Source: Rickettsiaceae bacterium (GTDB lineage Bacteria; Pseudomonadota; Alphaproteobacteria; Rickettsiales; Rickettsiaceae). From it: DNA of 64,000 nt. Both the position numbers and the translations under genes were made by a program. The stretch's first letter is position 1, and every line of letters begins with the position of its first letter. Below, piece by piece: positions 46,680 through 55,303 of the stretch. A model generated the notes under the pieces. That model saw only the letters and a program-made list of their open reading frames with translations. It searched no databases and was not told the DNA's origin. The stretch spans positions 1 to 64,000 of the forward strand of contig JAQSWU010000001.1 of assembly GCA_029266475.1 (NCBI GenBank), in the 5' to 3' direction.

Positions 46680-46926
46680 TTCTAAACCTTGACTCTAAAA
46701 ATTTAAATCAAATATGAAAATATACTAATGATGTAGCCTTAAGTCTACGAAAATTTAGCGTAACACTAAAATTACATTTTTATAGCGAAATTAATAATAT
46801 TTTGATTTTAAAAAGATTTATTAGCTATTAGATGTTGCGAGCAAGGCTTACCTATTATATACTTTACAGAATATATTAAGTTTACTTTAGTTAATTTAAA
46901 TATTTCAATCAGTTTAAGGAATAATT

Positions 46927-48711
46927 ATGACCCCCAAAATCCCAAATAGCTTATTTGGATTCATAACACATTTTCTTAAACCAAGTTTAGGAAAAATATT
47001 AGGTTTAATAGTTTTAATGAGCCTTGCAGGAGCAACGCCTGCAATCGACAGCCTGTTACTTAAATATATTATTGATACAGTAGAAAAGATTCCTGAAGCT
47101 GAAGCGCCTAATTTAATGCAAATATTATTTATATGGAGTATTGGCTATGGCTTATGGTGGGAAAGTCTTAATTGGCTTTGGCGGTCTTATGACTATCTTT
47201 ACAGCAAGACTATGCCATATATTAAAGCCAGAGTAGTCGAAGAGTTATTTGAATATACTCAGCACCATTCGCATAGATTTTTCCAAGAAAACTTAGTTGG
47301 CAGCTTATCTAATCGTATCAGCGAAGCTTCAAGATCGATGGAAATGATCTGTACTATCGGCAATGAAAGGATATTAAAGAGATTTATTACCATTCTTGCA
47401 GCTATAATTACGATGTACAGCGTACATTCTGTGTTTGCTTTAACTCTTATTATATGGCTAGGTTTCTTCCTTGGTCTAAGCCTTGGTTTTTCGAAACGTA
47501 TTAATAGATACTCTGTAAATTTTTCTAGATCTAAAGCTAGGATATTTGGTCGGGTTGTCGATGCTCTTTATAATATAAACGCTATCCGTATGTTCTCTGC
47601 TTTCAAGCATGAAAGGGATTTTTTAAGTAGCTATACAAATAAAGGTGTAGAGGAAGAGCGTAAGCTACAAATGTTTATGTTAAAACTTCGCTACTTTCAA
47701 GGGGTCTCATGTAGTATCCTAATATTCACTATGCTTTATTATCTAATCGACCTTAGAAGCCGTTTAGAGATAACAGTTGGTGATTTTGCTCTGATATTGA
47801 CACTCTCAATATCAGTTGCGACAGAGATCTGGGACGTAACTCAAGATTTTAGCGACTTTTTTGAAGAACTCGGCGTCACCAGCTTATCTTTATCACTCGT
47901 AACTCCGCATAATATAGCAAGTAACGAAGAGAACGAACTATTAAAAGTTACAGACGGAAGAATTGAGTTTAAACATGTTACCTTCAAATATAAGTATAAT
48001 GATTATATTTTCTCTAATAAATCAGTGCTTATTCCTGGAAAACAAAAAGTTGGACTTGTTGGCTTCTCTGGTTCCGGTAAAAGTACTTTTGTAAATCTTA
48101 TCACTAGATCTTATGATTTAACCTCAGGAGAGATTTTGATTGACGAGCAGAATATCAGAGAAGTTAATCTCTGCTCTTTAAGAGATAATATCAGCGTCAT
48201 ACCGCAAGACCCCTCGCTTTTCCATAGAACAATTATGGAAAACATCCGTTATGGGAGAATAGAGGCTACAGACGAAGAAGTCATGGAAGCTGCAGAAAAA
48301 GCACATATACATGATTTCATAATACAACTTCCTGATGGTTATAATACTGATTGCGGCGAACGTGGTTCTAACCTCTCAGGAGGCCAAAGACAAAGGATTG
48401 CAATAGCAAGGGCCATATTGAAAAATGCGCCAATCCTTATACTTGATGAAGCAACAAGCGCTCTTGACTCTATGACTGAGCATTTGATACAATCATCTCT
48501 TGAGCATTTAATGGAAAATAAAACCGTTATAGTAATAGCCCATAGGCTCTCAACCTTATTAAACATGGATAGAATATTAGTATTCGATAAAGGTAACATA
48601 GTAGAAGAAGGAACACATAGCATGCTACTTAAAAAAGGTGGCTTATACGCGCAGCTTTGGACCTCACAAAGTGGGGGTTTCATCGCTGAAAAGCCACAGA
48701 CACAAGAATAA
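46927..48711 (+). CDS. ABC exporter, fused permease and ATPase (594 aa)
   Basis: An N-terminal six-helix ABC permease (about 15-320) is fused to an ATPase. The nucleotide-binding domain is complete: Walker A GFSGSGKSTFVNL (379-391), Q-loop ISVIPQDPSLFHRT, signature LSGGQRQRIAIARAIL, Walker B ILILDEATSALD and switch IAHRLSTLLNM. This is an MsbA/HlyB-like exporter half that works as a dimer in the inner membrane. The next gene, 29 bases downstream, is a homologue, so the pair may form a heterodimer or two homodimers. Substrate unknown. Confidence 0.93.
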   Translation: MTPKIPNSLFGFITHFLKPSLGKILGLIVLMSLAGATPAIDSLLLKYIIDTVEKIPEAEAPNLMQILFIWSIGYGLWWESLNWLWRSYDYLYSKTMPYIKARVVEELFEYTQHHSHRFFQENLVGSLSNRISEASRSMEMICTIGNERILKRFITILAAIITMYSVHSVFALTLIIWLGFFLGLSLGFSKRINRYSVNFSRSKARIFGRVVDALYNINAIRMFSAFKHERDFLSSYTNKGVEEERKLQMFMLKLRYFQGVSCSILIFTMLYYLIDLRSRLEITVGDFALILTLSISVATEIWDVTQDFSDFFEELGVTSLSLSLVTPHNIASNEENELLKVTDGRIEFKHVTFKYKYNDYIFSNKSVLIPGKQKVGLVGFSGSGKSTFVNLITRSYDLTSGEILIDEQNIREVNLCSLRDNISVIPQDPSLFHRTIMENIRYGRIEATDEEVMEAAEKAHIHDFIIQLPDGYNTDCGERGSNLSGGQRQRIAIARAILKNAPILILDEATSALDSMTEHLIQSSLEHLMENKTVIVIAHRLSTLLNMDRILVFDKGNIVEEGTHSMLLKKGGLYAQLWTSQSGGFIAEKPQTQE

Positions 48712-48740
48712 GCAATTACACAATTTGGGAGGAGTGTTAA

Positions 48741-50555
48741 ATGCAAACGAACGCATCAAAGGAGAAGACCTCAATCTTACCTTTCATATTTAAAGTAGCT
48801 AGCCCATTTAAATTTCATATATTAGGGCAGCTAATAATAGCAGTTATCTGGGCAATTGATTTATCTTTTAGACCTTATTTAGTAAAGGTTATATTAAATA
48901 GAACAACTTATTTAGATCCAGAACAGGCAATAGATAGCCTTCTTCCGCCGGTGGCGCTTTACGTATTCATGTCTGCCTTGATCGTAACCGTATTCCGCTT
49001 TTATGATTGGCTTTTTACTAAATTCCGCCCAGCATTAAGAGCTCATATTACTAGCCATTCAATGAGTCATATTCTTAATCAATCTCATTCTTACTATCAA
49101 AATAATTTCGCTGGCAGCATTGCAAATAAGATTAACGACATAAGCAATGGTGTAATAGAGATTATACATATTTTTGTCGATCGATTCTTTAGCAACGCTC
49201 TTGGTTTAATAATAGCTGCTTATACTATTGGCCAGGTTGAAACTAAATTTGCCAGCGCCCTTATAATTTGGGTAGTACTTATAATTACTGTTACACTTTC
49301 AGCTTCTAAAAAATTTATTGAGACATCAGATGCAGCTGCCGAAGCTAAATCTAAATTTACTGGACAAATTGTAGATGTAGTATCTAACATAATGAGCGTT
49401 AGGTTATTCTCTGGAAAGATATTTGAACAAACATTCTTAAAGAAAACAATGAGTAATTTTATCCAGGCAGTTCAAAGAAGGGATATTTTATTTTTAAAGA
49501 TTGATTTTTTCCAAGGTATTACCTTTGTCGCACTACAAGCTTTATGTCTTTGGTGGCTTATTCTTGGTATAAAACAAGGAAACATCACTGCTGGCGACTT
49601 TGCTCTAATACTCAATATTAATACATCCATTGTAGGAGCTTTGTGGGCATTAACCTACGACATTAGAAATTGCGGCGAAGCTATAGGCAATGTGAAACAA
49701 GGCCTGCGCACTATTATGGCGCCTATCGAGATTCCTGATTCATATGAGGCTAAGAGACTCAAGGTTACTAAAGGAGAGATCAATTTTGAAAATATAGTGT
49801 TCCATTATAAAAATGATTCTCCTTTGTTTGATAACTTATCCGTTACTATTAAACCTAAACAAAAAGTAGGTTTAGTCGGTTTTTCTGGGAGCGGCAAAAC
49901 TACCTTTGTTAACTTGATTCTCCGTCTATTTAATATTAATGTAGGGACAATTTTTATCGATGGCCAAGATATTAGACACGTAAGCCAGGATTCTCTGCGG
50001 CAAGCAATTAGCATGATTCCTCAAGATTCTTCCCTATTTCATAGAAGCTTGCTGGAAAATATTAGATATGGAAGGCTTGACGCGACTGATGAAGAAGTAA
50101 TAGAAGCTGCTAAAAAAGCTCATGCCCATGATTTCATTATGGATCAGCCAGAAGGTTACGATTCACTTGTTGGTGAGCGAGGTATAAAACTCTCTGGTGG
50201 GCAAAGGCAGCGAATCGCCATAGCAAGGGCCATCCTAAAAAATGCACCTATACTAATACTTGATGAAGCAACAAGCGCTCTCGATTCAATCACTGAGCAT
50301 AAGATCCAAGAAAGTATAGAAGATCTTATGCAAGGTAAAACCACCTTAATCATTGCCCATAGACTTTCTACTTTATTACAGATGGACCGGATAATAGTTT
50401 TCGATGAAGGAAGAATAGTGGAAGATGGCTCGCATGAAGAACTGCTAACTAGAGAAGGATTATATAAAACATTGTGGGAAGCTCAAGTCGGCGGCTTCCT
50501 GCCTCAGAAGAAAACCAATCTAGGATTAAGCAGTCAATTAGATACTTCTGAGTAG
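48741..50555 (+). CDS. ABC exporter, fused permease and ATPase (604 aa)
   Basis: Homologue of the preceding gene along its full length. Permease about 15-320; the ATPase has Walker A GFSGSGKTTFVNL (380-392), IPQDSSLFHRSLLENIRYG, signature LSGGQRQRIAIARAIL, Walker B ILILDEATSALD and IAHRLSTLLQM, all intact. GGGAGGAG before the ATG is a strong ribosome binding site. Its last 220 bases are duplicated as a remnant at 51788-52009, with mostly synonymous differences. It is followed by a family of unknown proteins; whether it exports them or lipids is open. Confidence 0.93.
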   Translation: MQTNASKEKTSILPFIFKVASPFKFHILGQLIIAVIWAIDLSFRPYLVKVILNRTTYLDPEQAIDSLLPPVALYVFMSALIVTVFRFYDWLFTKFRPALRAHITSHSMSHILNQSHSYYQNNFAGSIANKINDISNGVIEIIHIFVDRFFSNALGLIIAAYTIGQVETKFASALIIWVVLIITVTLSASKKFIETSDAAAEAKSKFTGQIVDVVSNIMSVRLFSGKIFEQTFLKKTMSNFIQAVQRRDILFLKIDFFQGITFVALQALCLWWLILGIKQGNITAGDFALILNINTSIVGALWALTYDIRNCGEAIGNVKQGLRTIMAPIEIPDSYEAKRLKVTKGEINFENIVFHYKNDSPLFDNLSVTIKPKQKVGLVGFSGSGKTTFVNLILRLFNINVGTIFIDGQDIRHVSQDSLRQAISMIPQDSSLFHRSLLENIRYGRLDATDEEVIEAAKKAHAHDFIMDQPEGYDSLVGERGIKLSGGQRQRIAIARAILKNAPILILDEATSALDSITEHKIQESIEDLMQGKTTLIIAHRLSTLLQMDRIIVFDEGRIVEDGSHEELLTREGLYKTLWEAQVGGFLPQKKTNLGLSSQLDTSE

Positions 50556-50690
50556 TTACAAATATAGCAAAGGCTCTATTTTTTATTTAATTATTTTTTT
50601 TTATTTTGTATAGAATACCCCGCCCATTTGTTTACCATTTCTTTACTCTTATATATTATGATAATAGTGATTAATTAAATTTTGAATAAC

Positions 50691-51791
50691 ATGAAAAATA
50701 AACCTAATAATAAGCAAACACTCGAAGCAATGATTAATGCTTATGAAACCCAGGAGCCATTTTCTAAGGAAGATTCACTCATTACACGAGAAAATATATT
50801 GAATTTAGATACAAAACTGAAGGTAGCTTTATTTAAACATATTATCACAAAATATTATGACTCTCCGACCTCTAGTGAAATAACAAAATATTTTTCTAAT
50901 TTTTTAAAATTGTTAAATGATGATGATCTAAAAACCTTTCATAAAATATATAAAAGCGAAGGCATTAAGAGAGGAAAATTACTCGGTGATGAGTCTAAGC
51001 AAATGGCATCAGACAGAATAACAGCAAGTTTAAATGAATTACTTAGTGGAGAACCCAGAAATCGAAGACAAATTATAGAAGAATTAAATAAAGGACAAGC
51101 ACAGCAAGCAGAGGGGGATAATATAGATAAGTCCCATACAAGGAGAGTGAATTTTAACACTAATATTGAAGTTGGTGATGTCGGGTTAAGCGCAAATGGA
51201 ACTACAAAGCAAACATATTTGATACAAGATGGTTTGAGAAGAGATGCTTCAGAACTTCGTGAAGATAAAGATTTTATAAGATCAAGAAAATTAGGGTATT
51301 CACGCCGCGATGAGGCCAAGAAGAGATATTATGACAGTAAGCAGTATCAGTCTACAGTTAAAACCTTGAGTGATTCCGCTACTTTCGAGTCGATGATGCC
51401 TGAGGCTACACGCGAAAAACATATGAATAAATCTATTTCTATTATTTCAGCAAAACTTGGTAAAGATAACAAAATTAATATAACTTTCAGAGTTGAAAAT
51501 CCGAATGAATTCGCACTAATCAGAGCCTTAAAAAGATTATTCAATCTTGATCGTATAAAAGCTGACCCTATAAGCAATGAAGAATTCTTGAGGAGGTTTT
51601 CTGAAGTGAATTTTATTCACCCTCAATTACAAGAAATAAAATCTAATATAGCGGTTGGCCTAGAAGCTAATCATAAACCAAGAAAAATTATACTCAAAAC
51701 CAAGCAAAAGTCTAAAGAAAAAGCTTCAACAAAATTTAGAGATAAAGAGAAATCTAGAAAAAATAATCTTCAAGGTATAAATTTACAGTAA
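50691..51791 (+). CDS. unknown family protein, member 1; C-terminus formed at a recombination junction
   Basis: 366 aa from the ATG at 50691 (MKNKPNNKQTLE), which aligns with the start of member 2; a TTG three codons upstream is possible. Soluble and basic. It shares with member 2 a middle segment (RVNFNTNIEVGDVG, GLRRDASE, EAKKRYYDS) and with members 2 and 3 a module at about 246-310 (SISIISAKLGKDNKINITFR, FNLDRIKADPISNEEF). The last 50 residues are lysine-rich and unlike member 2. The stop codon TAA (51789-51791) lies inside the duplicated ABC-transporter remnant, so the 3' end of the gene was replaced. Function unknown; effector-like by context only. Confidence 0.8.
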   Translation: MKNKPNNKQTLEAMINAYETQEPFSKEDSLITRENILNLDTKLKVALFKHIITKYYDSPTSSEITKYFSNFLKLLNDDDLKTFHKIYKSEGIKRGKLLGDESKQMASDRITASLNELLSGEPRNRRQIIEELNKGQAQQAEGDNIDKSHTRRVNFNTNIEVGDVGLSANGTTKQTYLIQDGLRRDASELREDKDFIRSRKLGYSRRDEAKKRYYDSKQYQSTVKTLSDSATFESMMPEATREKHMNKSISIISAKLGKDNKINITFRVENPNEFALIRALKRLFNLDRIKADPISNEEFLRRFSEVNFIHPQLQEIKSNIAVGLEANHKPRKIILKTKQKSKEKASTKFRDKEKSRKNNLQGINLQ

Positions 51792-52009
51792 AACCACCTT
51801 AATCATTGCCCATAGACTTTCTACTTTTATTACAGATGGACCGGATAATAGTTTTCGATGAAGGAAGAATAGTGGAAGACGGCTCGCATGAAGAACTGCT
51901 ATCTAGAGAAGGATTATATAAAACATTGTGGGAAGCGCAAGTCGGCGGCTTCCTACCTCAAAAGAAAACCAATCTAGGATTAAGCAGCGAGCTTGAAGCT
52001 ACGGAGTGA
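51788..52009 (+). pseudogene. frameshifted 3' remnant of an ABC exporter gene
   Basis: Nearly identical to the end of the upstream exporter (50335-50555), beginning exactly at GTAAAACCACC. One extra T in CTACTTTTATTACAG (against CTACTTTATTACAG) shifts the frame; downstream of it the frame is otherwise intact and ends with LSSELEATE and TGA. Most other differences from the parent are synonymous third-base changes (GAT/GAC, GCT/GCG, CTG/CTA, CAG/CAA). It lacks everything upstream of the last 70 codons, including Walker A and the signature, so it is dead. Confidence 0.9.
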
Positions 52010-52101
52010 TAAGCGGCTAATTACTATGCAAAGATTGTATTAACTCTTTCTTAATACTTTTTTCCTAAAATACTTCTATACTATTAATTGGAAAAATTAT
52101 T

Positions 52102-53781
52102 TTGAAAGACAAACCTACAAGTACAGAACGCGCTAATGCTATAATTAATGACTTTACTGATGATAATGCTTTATTTGATTCGACTGCATCGAGATATGAT
52201 GCAAATAATTTAGCCAATTTATCTCAGGAAGATAAGAAAAGAGTATTCAATAATATTTCAAAGCATATGTTAGGTTTACTAGTTACTGCCGATAAAGAGG
52301 AAGAGAAAAACCTTGAATATGCTAAAAATAACGCTAAAGAGATTGATAGTGTAATTACCGAATCTGCCAGCAAACTAGCTACTATCGGGTCAGAAAAAAA
52401 TATGAAAATGGTAGAGGGCTATTATAGAAAGAATGATTCTTCTTTTGCTGAAGCAACTAATAGCATTAAGGATATGACTGGCTTTGATTTAAATGAAGTA
52501 TTTACAAATCAAGAAACCGCTAAAGAATTCCTAAACCATTGCGCGACTAACGTAAAATCCTTTGATAAAGTGTTGGCCCCTATGATGAAAGGATTACTAT
52601 CTAAAGCCAGCGAACCCCCGTTTATCGCTGATGAGCTACGTGAGAGGTTATTCAAAACCGTAAGCCCTATAACCAAAGCACAGGCTAATATTGCATTAAG
52701 AAGCTATTCATCAGAAAAACTAAGCCCACTAATTGGTCGTTTAAAACAAGATGATATAGATCTTTTTAGAAATATTTTTAACAAACAATCTAGAACGGCA
52801 GATCTCGATCCTAATTTTGCAAGAGCCGAATTTAATAAAGTTCTTCATTCCGTTGGTTACAGTAAAGAAGAGGTAGCTGTTCTTAATGCATCACTAAAAG
52901 AGTCAGACAAAAATCAACCCCTAGAGCAAAAGGCTTCTAAGCCTAAGAAAAATGTAGGCTTTAATAATGATGTTGGAGTCGCTGAAATAACAAGCTTACA
53001 GAGGGGCAATAAAGAAGAGAGTTACGAATTAAAAAAAGATACTTTTATAATTAAAGGTGGTTTAAGAGAAGATGCTAGCGAAATTGAAGCGGGTATAAGT
53101 GAAGCAAAACGAAAAGGGCAGCAGCCAAAATTTGAAAGCAGATTAGGCGCAAAAAATAAAGAGCCTTATTATCAGCGCACACAAGAAGCTAAAGAGGCTT
53201 ATTACGATAGGATGAAACAAAAACCCGAGTTGTATTATAAAACTGATATGGAAGTATTCCAAGGTGTAGTTGGTAAAGACATGAAAGATAAACAAGCTCA
53301 CAAGGTAATTACAATTGTATCTGCCAAAGAGGATAAGTCTCATCAAATAAACTTAACTTTCCGCGCAAAAGATCCTAAAGAAAATTTTGTGGTAAGGGGA
53401 CTAAAGAACCTTTTCAATATGGATAAAGTAAAGGTAAGTATCGATAAGCAAGAGTTTAACGATAAATTTCATAATTCTAAATTCCAAAATAAAGATTTAA
53501 AAGAGATATATAAGAACGCCCCTCCGCAGAAACGCAATTTTATAACTAGCGAGCTTGGAGCACGCACTGCAGAAGAAATGAGACAAATATCACCAGATGG
53601 GAAGGAATTTGATCCTAACCAATTCAGTTTAGTGGCACATGCAACTATTAAGAATGCAGCTACCTTAAAAAATATCAAGGCAAACCCAGTAAGTAAATTA
53701 GCCAATAAAATTAAAAGAGCCCCTCAAACTGTTAAAAAGTTTTTACGTGGTGAAAAAGATAAAGGCGGCCGTTCTCATTAA
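52102..53781 (+). CDS. unknown family protein, member 2 (559 aa), TTG start
   Basis: It begins at TTG 52102 (MKDKPTSTERANAI), with TTGGA about 10 bases upstream; the N-terminus matches member 1 (MKNKP). Soluble, mainly helical in the first 280 residues. The middle (about 290-390: NVGFNNDVGVAEI, GGLREDASEIEAG, EAKEAYYDRM) corresponds to member 1, and the module shared by all three members is at about 400-465 (KVITIVSAKEDKSHQINLTF, FNMDKVKV). It has a 100-residue C-terminal part, basic at the end (RAPQTVKKFLRGEKDKGG), that member 1 lacks. No known domain recognised. A terminator follows at 53895-53925. Confidence 0.85.
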   Translation: MKDKPTSTERANAIINDFTDDNALFDSTASRYDANNLANLSQEDKKRVFNNISKHMLGLLVTADKEEEKNLEYAKNNAKEIDSVITESASKLATIGSEKNMKMVEGYYRKNDSSFAEATNSIKDMTGFDLNEVFTNQETAKEFLNHCATNVKSFDKVLAPMMKGLLSKASEPPFIADELRERLFKTVSPITKAQANIALRSYSSEKLSPLIGRLKQDDIDLFRNIFNKQSRTADLDPNFARAEFNKVLHSVGYSKEEVAVLNASLKESDKNQPLEQKASKPKKNVGFNNDVGVAEITSLQRGNKEESYELKKDTFIIKGGLREDASEIEAGISEAKRKGQQPKFESRLGAKNKEPYYQRTQEAKEAYYDRMKQKPELYYKTDMEVFQGVVGKDMKDKQAHKVITIVSAKEDKSHQINLTFRAKDPKENFVVRGLKNLFNMDKVKVSIDKQEFNDKFHNSKFQNKDLKEIYKNAPPQKRNFITSELGARTAEEMRQISPDGKEFDPNQFSLVAHATIKNAATLKNIKANPVSKLANKIKRAPQTVKKFLRGEKDKGGRSH

Positions 53782-53894
53782 AAAGGAAGGTTAAGTCTGC
53801 TATACGTCGCAAGCTTGTTGTATTTAGGACAAGGATTAAGTCTTGAAATAGCCTTGATCTCTCAATACTAGACTTCTTTCGAAAAGTACAATGG

Positions 53895-53925
53895 AAAGCC
53901 TGCGGGCGTAGTCATGCAGGCTTTT
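53895..53925 (+). terminator. rho-independent terminator after family member 2
   Basis: Perfect 9-bp stem AAAGCCTGC / GCAGGCTTT with a 12-base loop, followed by T. It lies 114 bases past the stop of the 559-aa gene. Confidence 0.75.
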
Positions 53926-54019
53926 AGCAATGCTGGCTTGGCGCAGCTCAAGAAAACAATTGTCGTATAATTAAAGCCTTAAAATAATAAGTGGTTAACA
54001 CGTTAACTTATATTACAGT

Positions 54020-54063
54020 TTTCAACCCCAGGTAGTAATTTTTACACCCCCCCTATTTTTTTT
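54020..54063. repeat. dispersed C-run repeat, copy C
   Basis: TTTTCAACCCCAGGTAGTAA, then TTTTTACA, seven C, TA and eight T. It is closest to copy B (33912-33955); the two gaps also share a downstream block. Confidence 0.75.
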
Positions 54064-54413
54064 GAGATAATTTTTTCTTTCATCAGTATCATTTTTTCTA
54101 TAAAAAAATTATTAGATAGATCTTTTTACCGTACCTAAGATATTATTATCTTCTAATAATGTAATATATAACTGATTTCTCACTAAGTTATTTCTGTTAG
54201 GCTATATTTTATTAAAAGGATTGTGAGCGGCCACACTCTACTTGGATTTAGATAAACATAATATATATTGATATTATTCCACTGATTGATTTTAATTGCT
54301 CCAACCTAGACTAAATAAATTCGAATTAATTTTTATTACAACCTTTATTTGTTAACCTTTAATTAATTAATTTTTGCTAATATTGCTATTATAAAGAAAA
54401 ATTTATTAGTATC

Positions 54414-55265
54414 ATGAAAAGCAAAAATTTAAGAGAAACAAAGAAAAGTATGAATAAAGAGCCAAAATTAACTAAGGAAAAAAGCTCTAAAAAAATTGTT
54501 GTTAAAACAATTAAAAATGACAATTTAAATAATGTAGTGCATCTCAAAACGTCAGAGAAAAGTATTACGGATTTACCTAATATACCCGAAGAGGCTCTAA
54601 AGGTAGCTTCGCATGAAAGCTTTAAGGATCTATGTTTAGATAAAGAGCAAGCATCTGCAAGAAGTCTAGCAGGCTCAGGTCTTAGCACGAATAAGTATAA
54701 TTCGAATAATATGATATTCGATTCAGAACTTTGCCTTAAAACTGATAGAGCTGTATTTAATGCATTAATGGATCCATCAGTAGTTGTAAAGTATGTTTAC
54801 CATAAAATATTTATCAATTCAGTGAAAATAGATAAAAATGGTAAGATAAACATAATATTTAGAGCTGAAAACCCGCAAGAATTCGGTATAGTCCAAATTT
54901 TAAAACAATTACTAAAAATAGACCGTATTAAAGCTTGCCCTATACTTAAAGAAAGCTTCGCTAGAAAATTCCAAAACTCCGAATTTACCAACACCGACTT
55001 GAACCTAATCAATTCTTTACTCAAGCAAATCCAATCTAAAGATAAAGATAGCAATTTAAGTAGTCCCCCGCTACAATTTGATCCAAATGCACGTATTAAT
55101 GAGCTATTTAGCGTACAAAATGATAAGCATATATTGCGAACAATCAAAGAAAAAGCAATAGAAGTAAGAAGTAGAATGAACGGTAAAGCACTAAATATCG
55201 ACTACCTTAAAAATCTTATATTGAATAATAAGCTTTCAGCATTCATTCATAGGAAAATGCATTAA
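54414..55265 (+). CDS. unknown family protein, member 3 (283 aa)
   Basis: Starts at ATG 54414 (MKSKNLRETKKS), with only weak ribosome binding site sequence. A lysine-rich head (1-50) is followed by the family module at about 130-195 (SVKIDKNGKINIIFRAENPQ, LLKIDRIKACPILKESF, FQNSEFTNTDLN) and a helical C-terminus. It lacks the long N-terminal region of members 1 and 2. Soluble, no signal peptide. It ends directly at a strong terminator shared with dnaJ. Function unknown. Confidence 0.8.
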   Translation: MKSKNLRETKKSMNKEPKLTKEKSSKKIVVKTIKNDNLNNVVHLKTSEKSITDLPNIPEEALKVASHESFKDLCLDKEQASARSLAGSGLSTNKYNSNNMIFDSELCLKTDRAVFNALMDPSVVVKYVYHKIFINSVKIDKNGKINIIFRAENPQEFGIVQILKQLLKIDRIKACPILKESFARKFQNSEFTNTDLNLINSLLKQIQSKDKDSNLSSPPLQFDPNARINELFSVQNDKHILRTIKEKAIEVRSRMNGKALNIDYLKNLILNNKLSAFIHRKMH

Positions 55266-55292
55266 AGACCCTCTTTTTTTAGAAGGGTCTTT
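55264..55292. terminator. bidirectional terminator between member 3 and dnaJ
   Basis: AAAGACCCT / AGGGTCTTT form a 9-bp stem with a T-rich loop. It is flanked by A residues on one side and T on the other, and lies between convergent genes whose stops are less than 45 bases apart. Confidence 0.85.
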
Positions 55293-55303
55293 AAATTTAT
55301 AAT

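Larger units (their letters stand above)
53782..54413. other. long gap with terminator and repeat copy C
   Basis: About 630 bases. It contains the terminator after member 2, a copy of the dispersed C-run repeat (54020-54063) and the TTCTCACTAAGT block (54177-54199) that is also present in the 33.6-34.5 kb gap. No gene is visible. Confidence 0.55.

Noticed and set aside
51806-52009. 67-codon open frame as a small independent gene
   Set aside because: It is the out-of-place 3' end of an ABC exporter gene, frameshifted and lacking all catalytic motifs.
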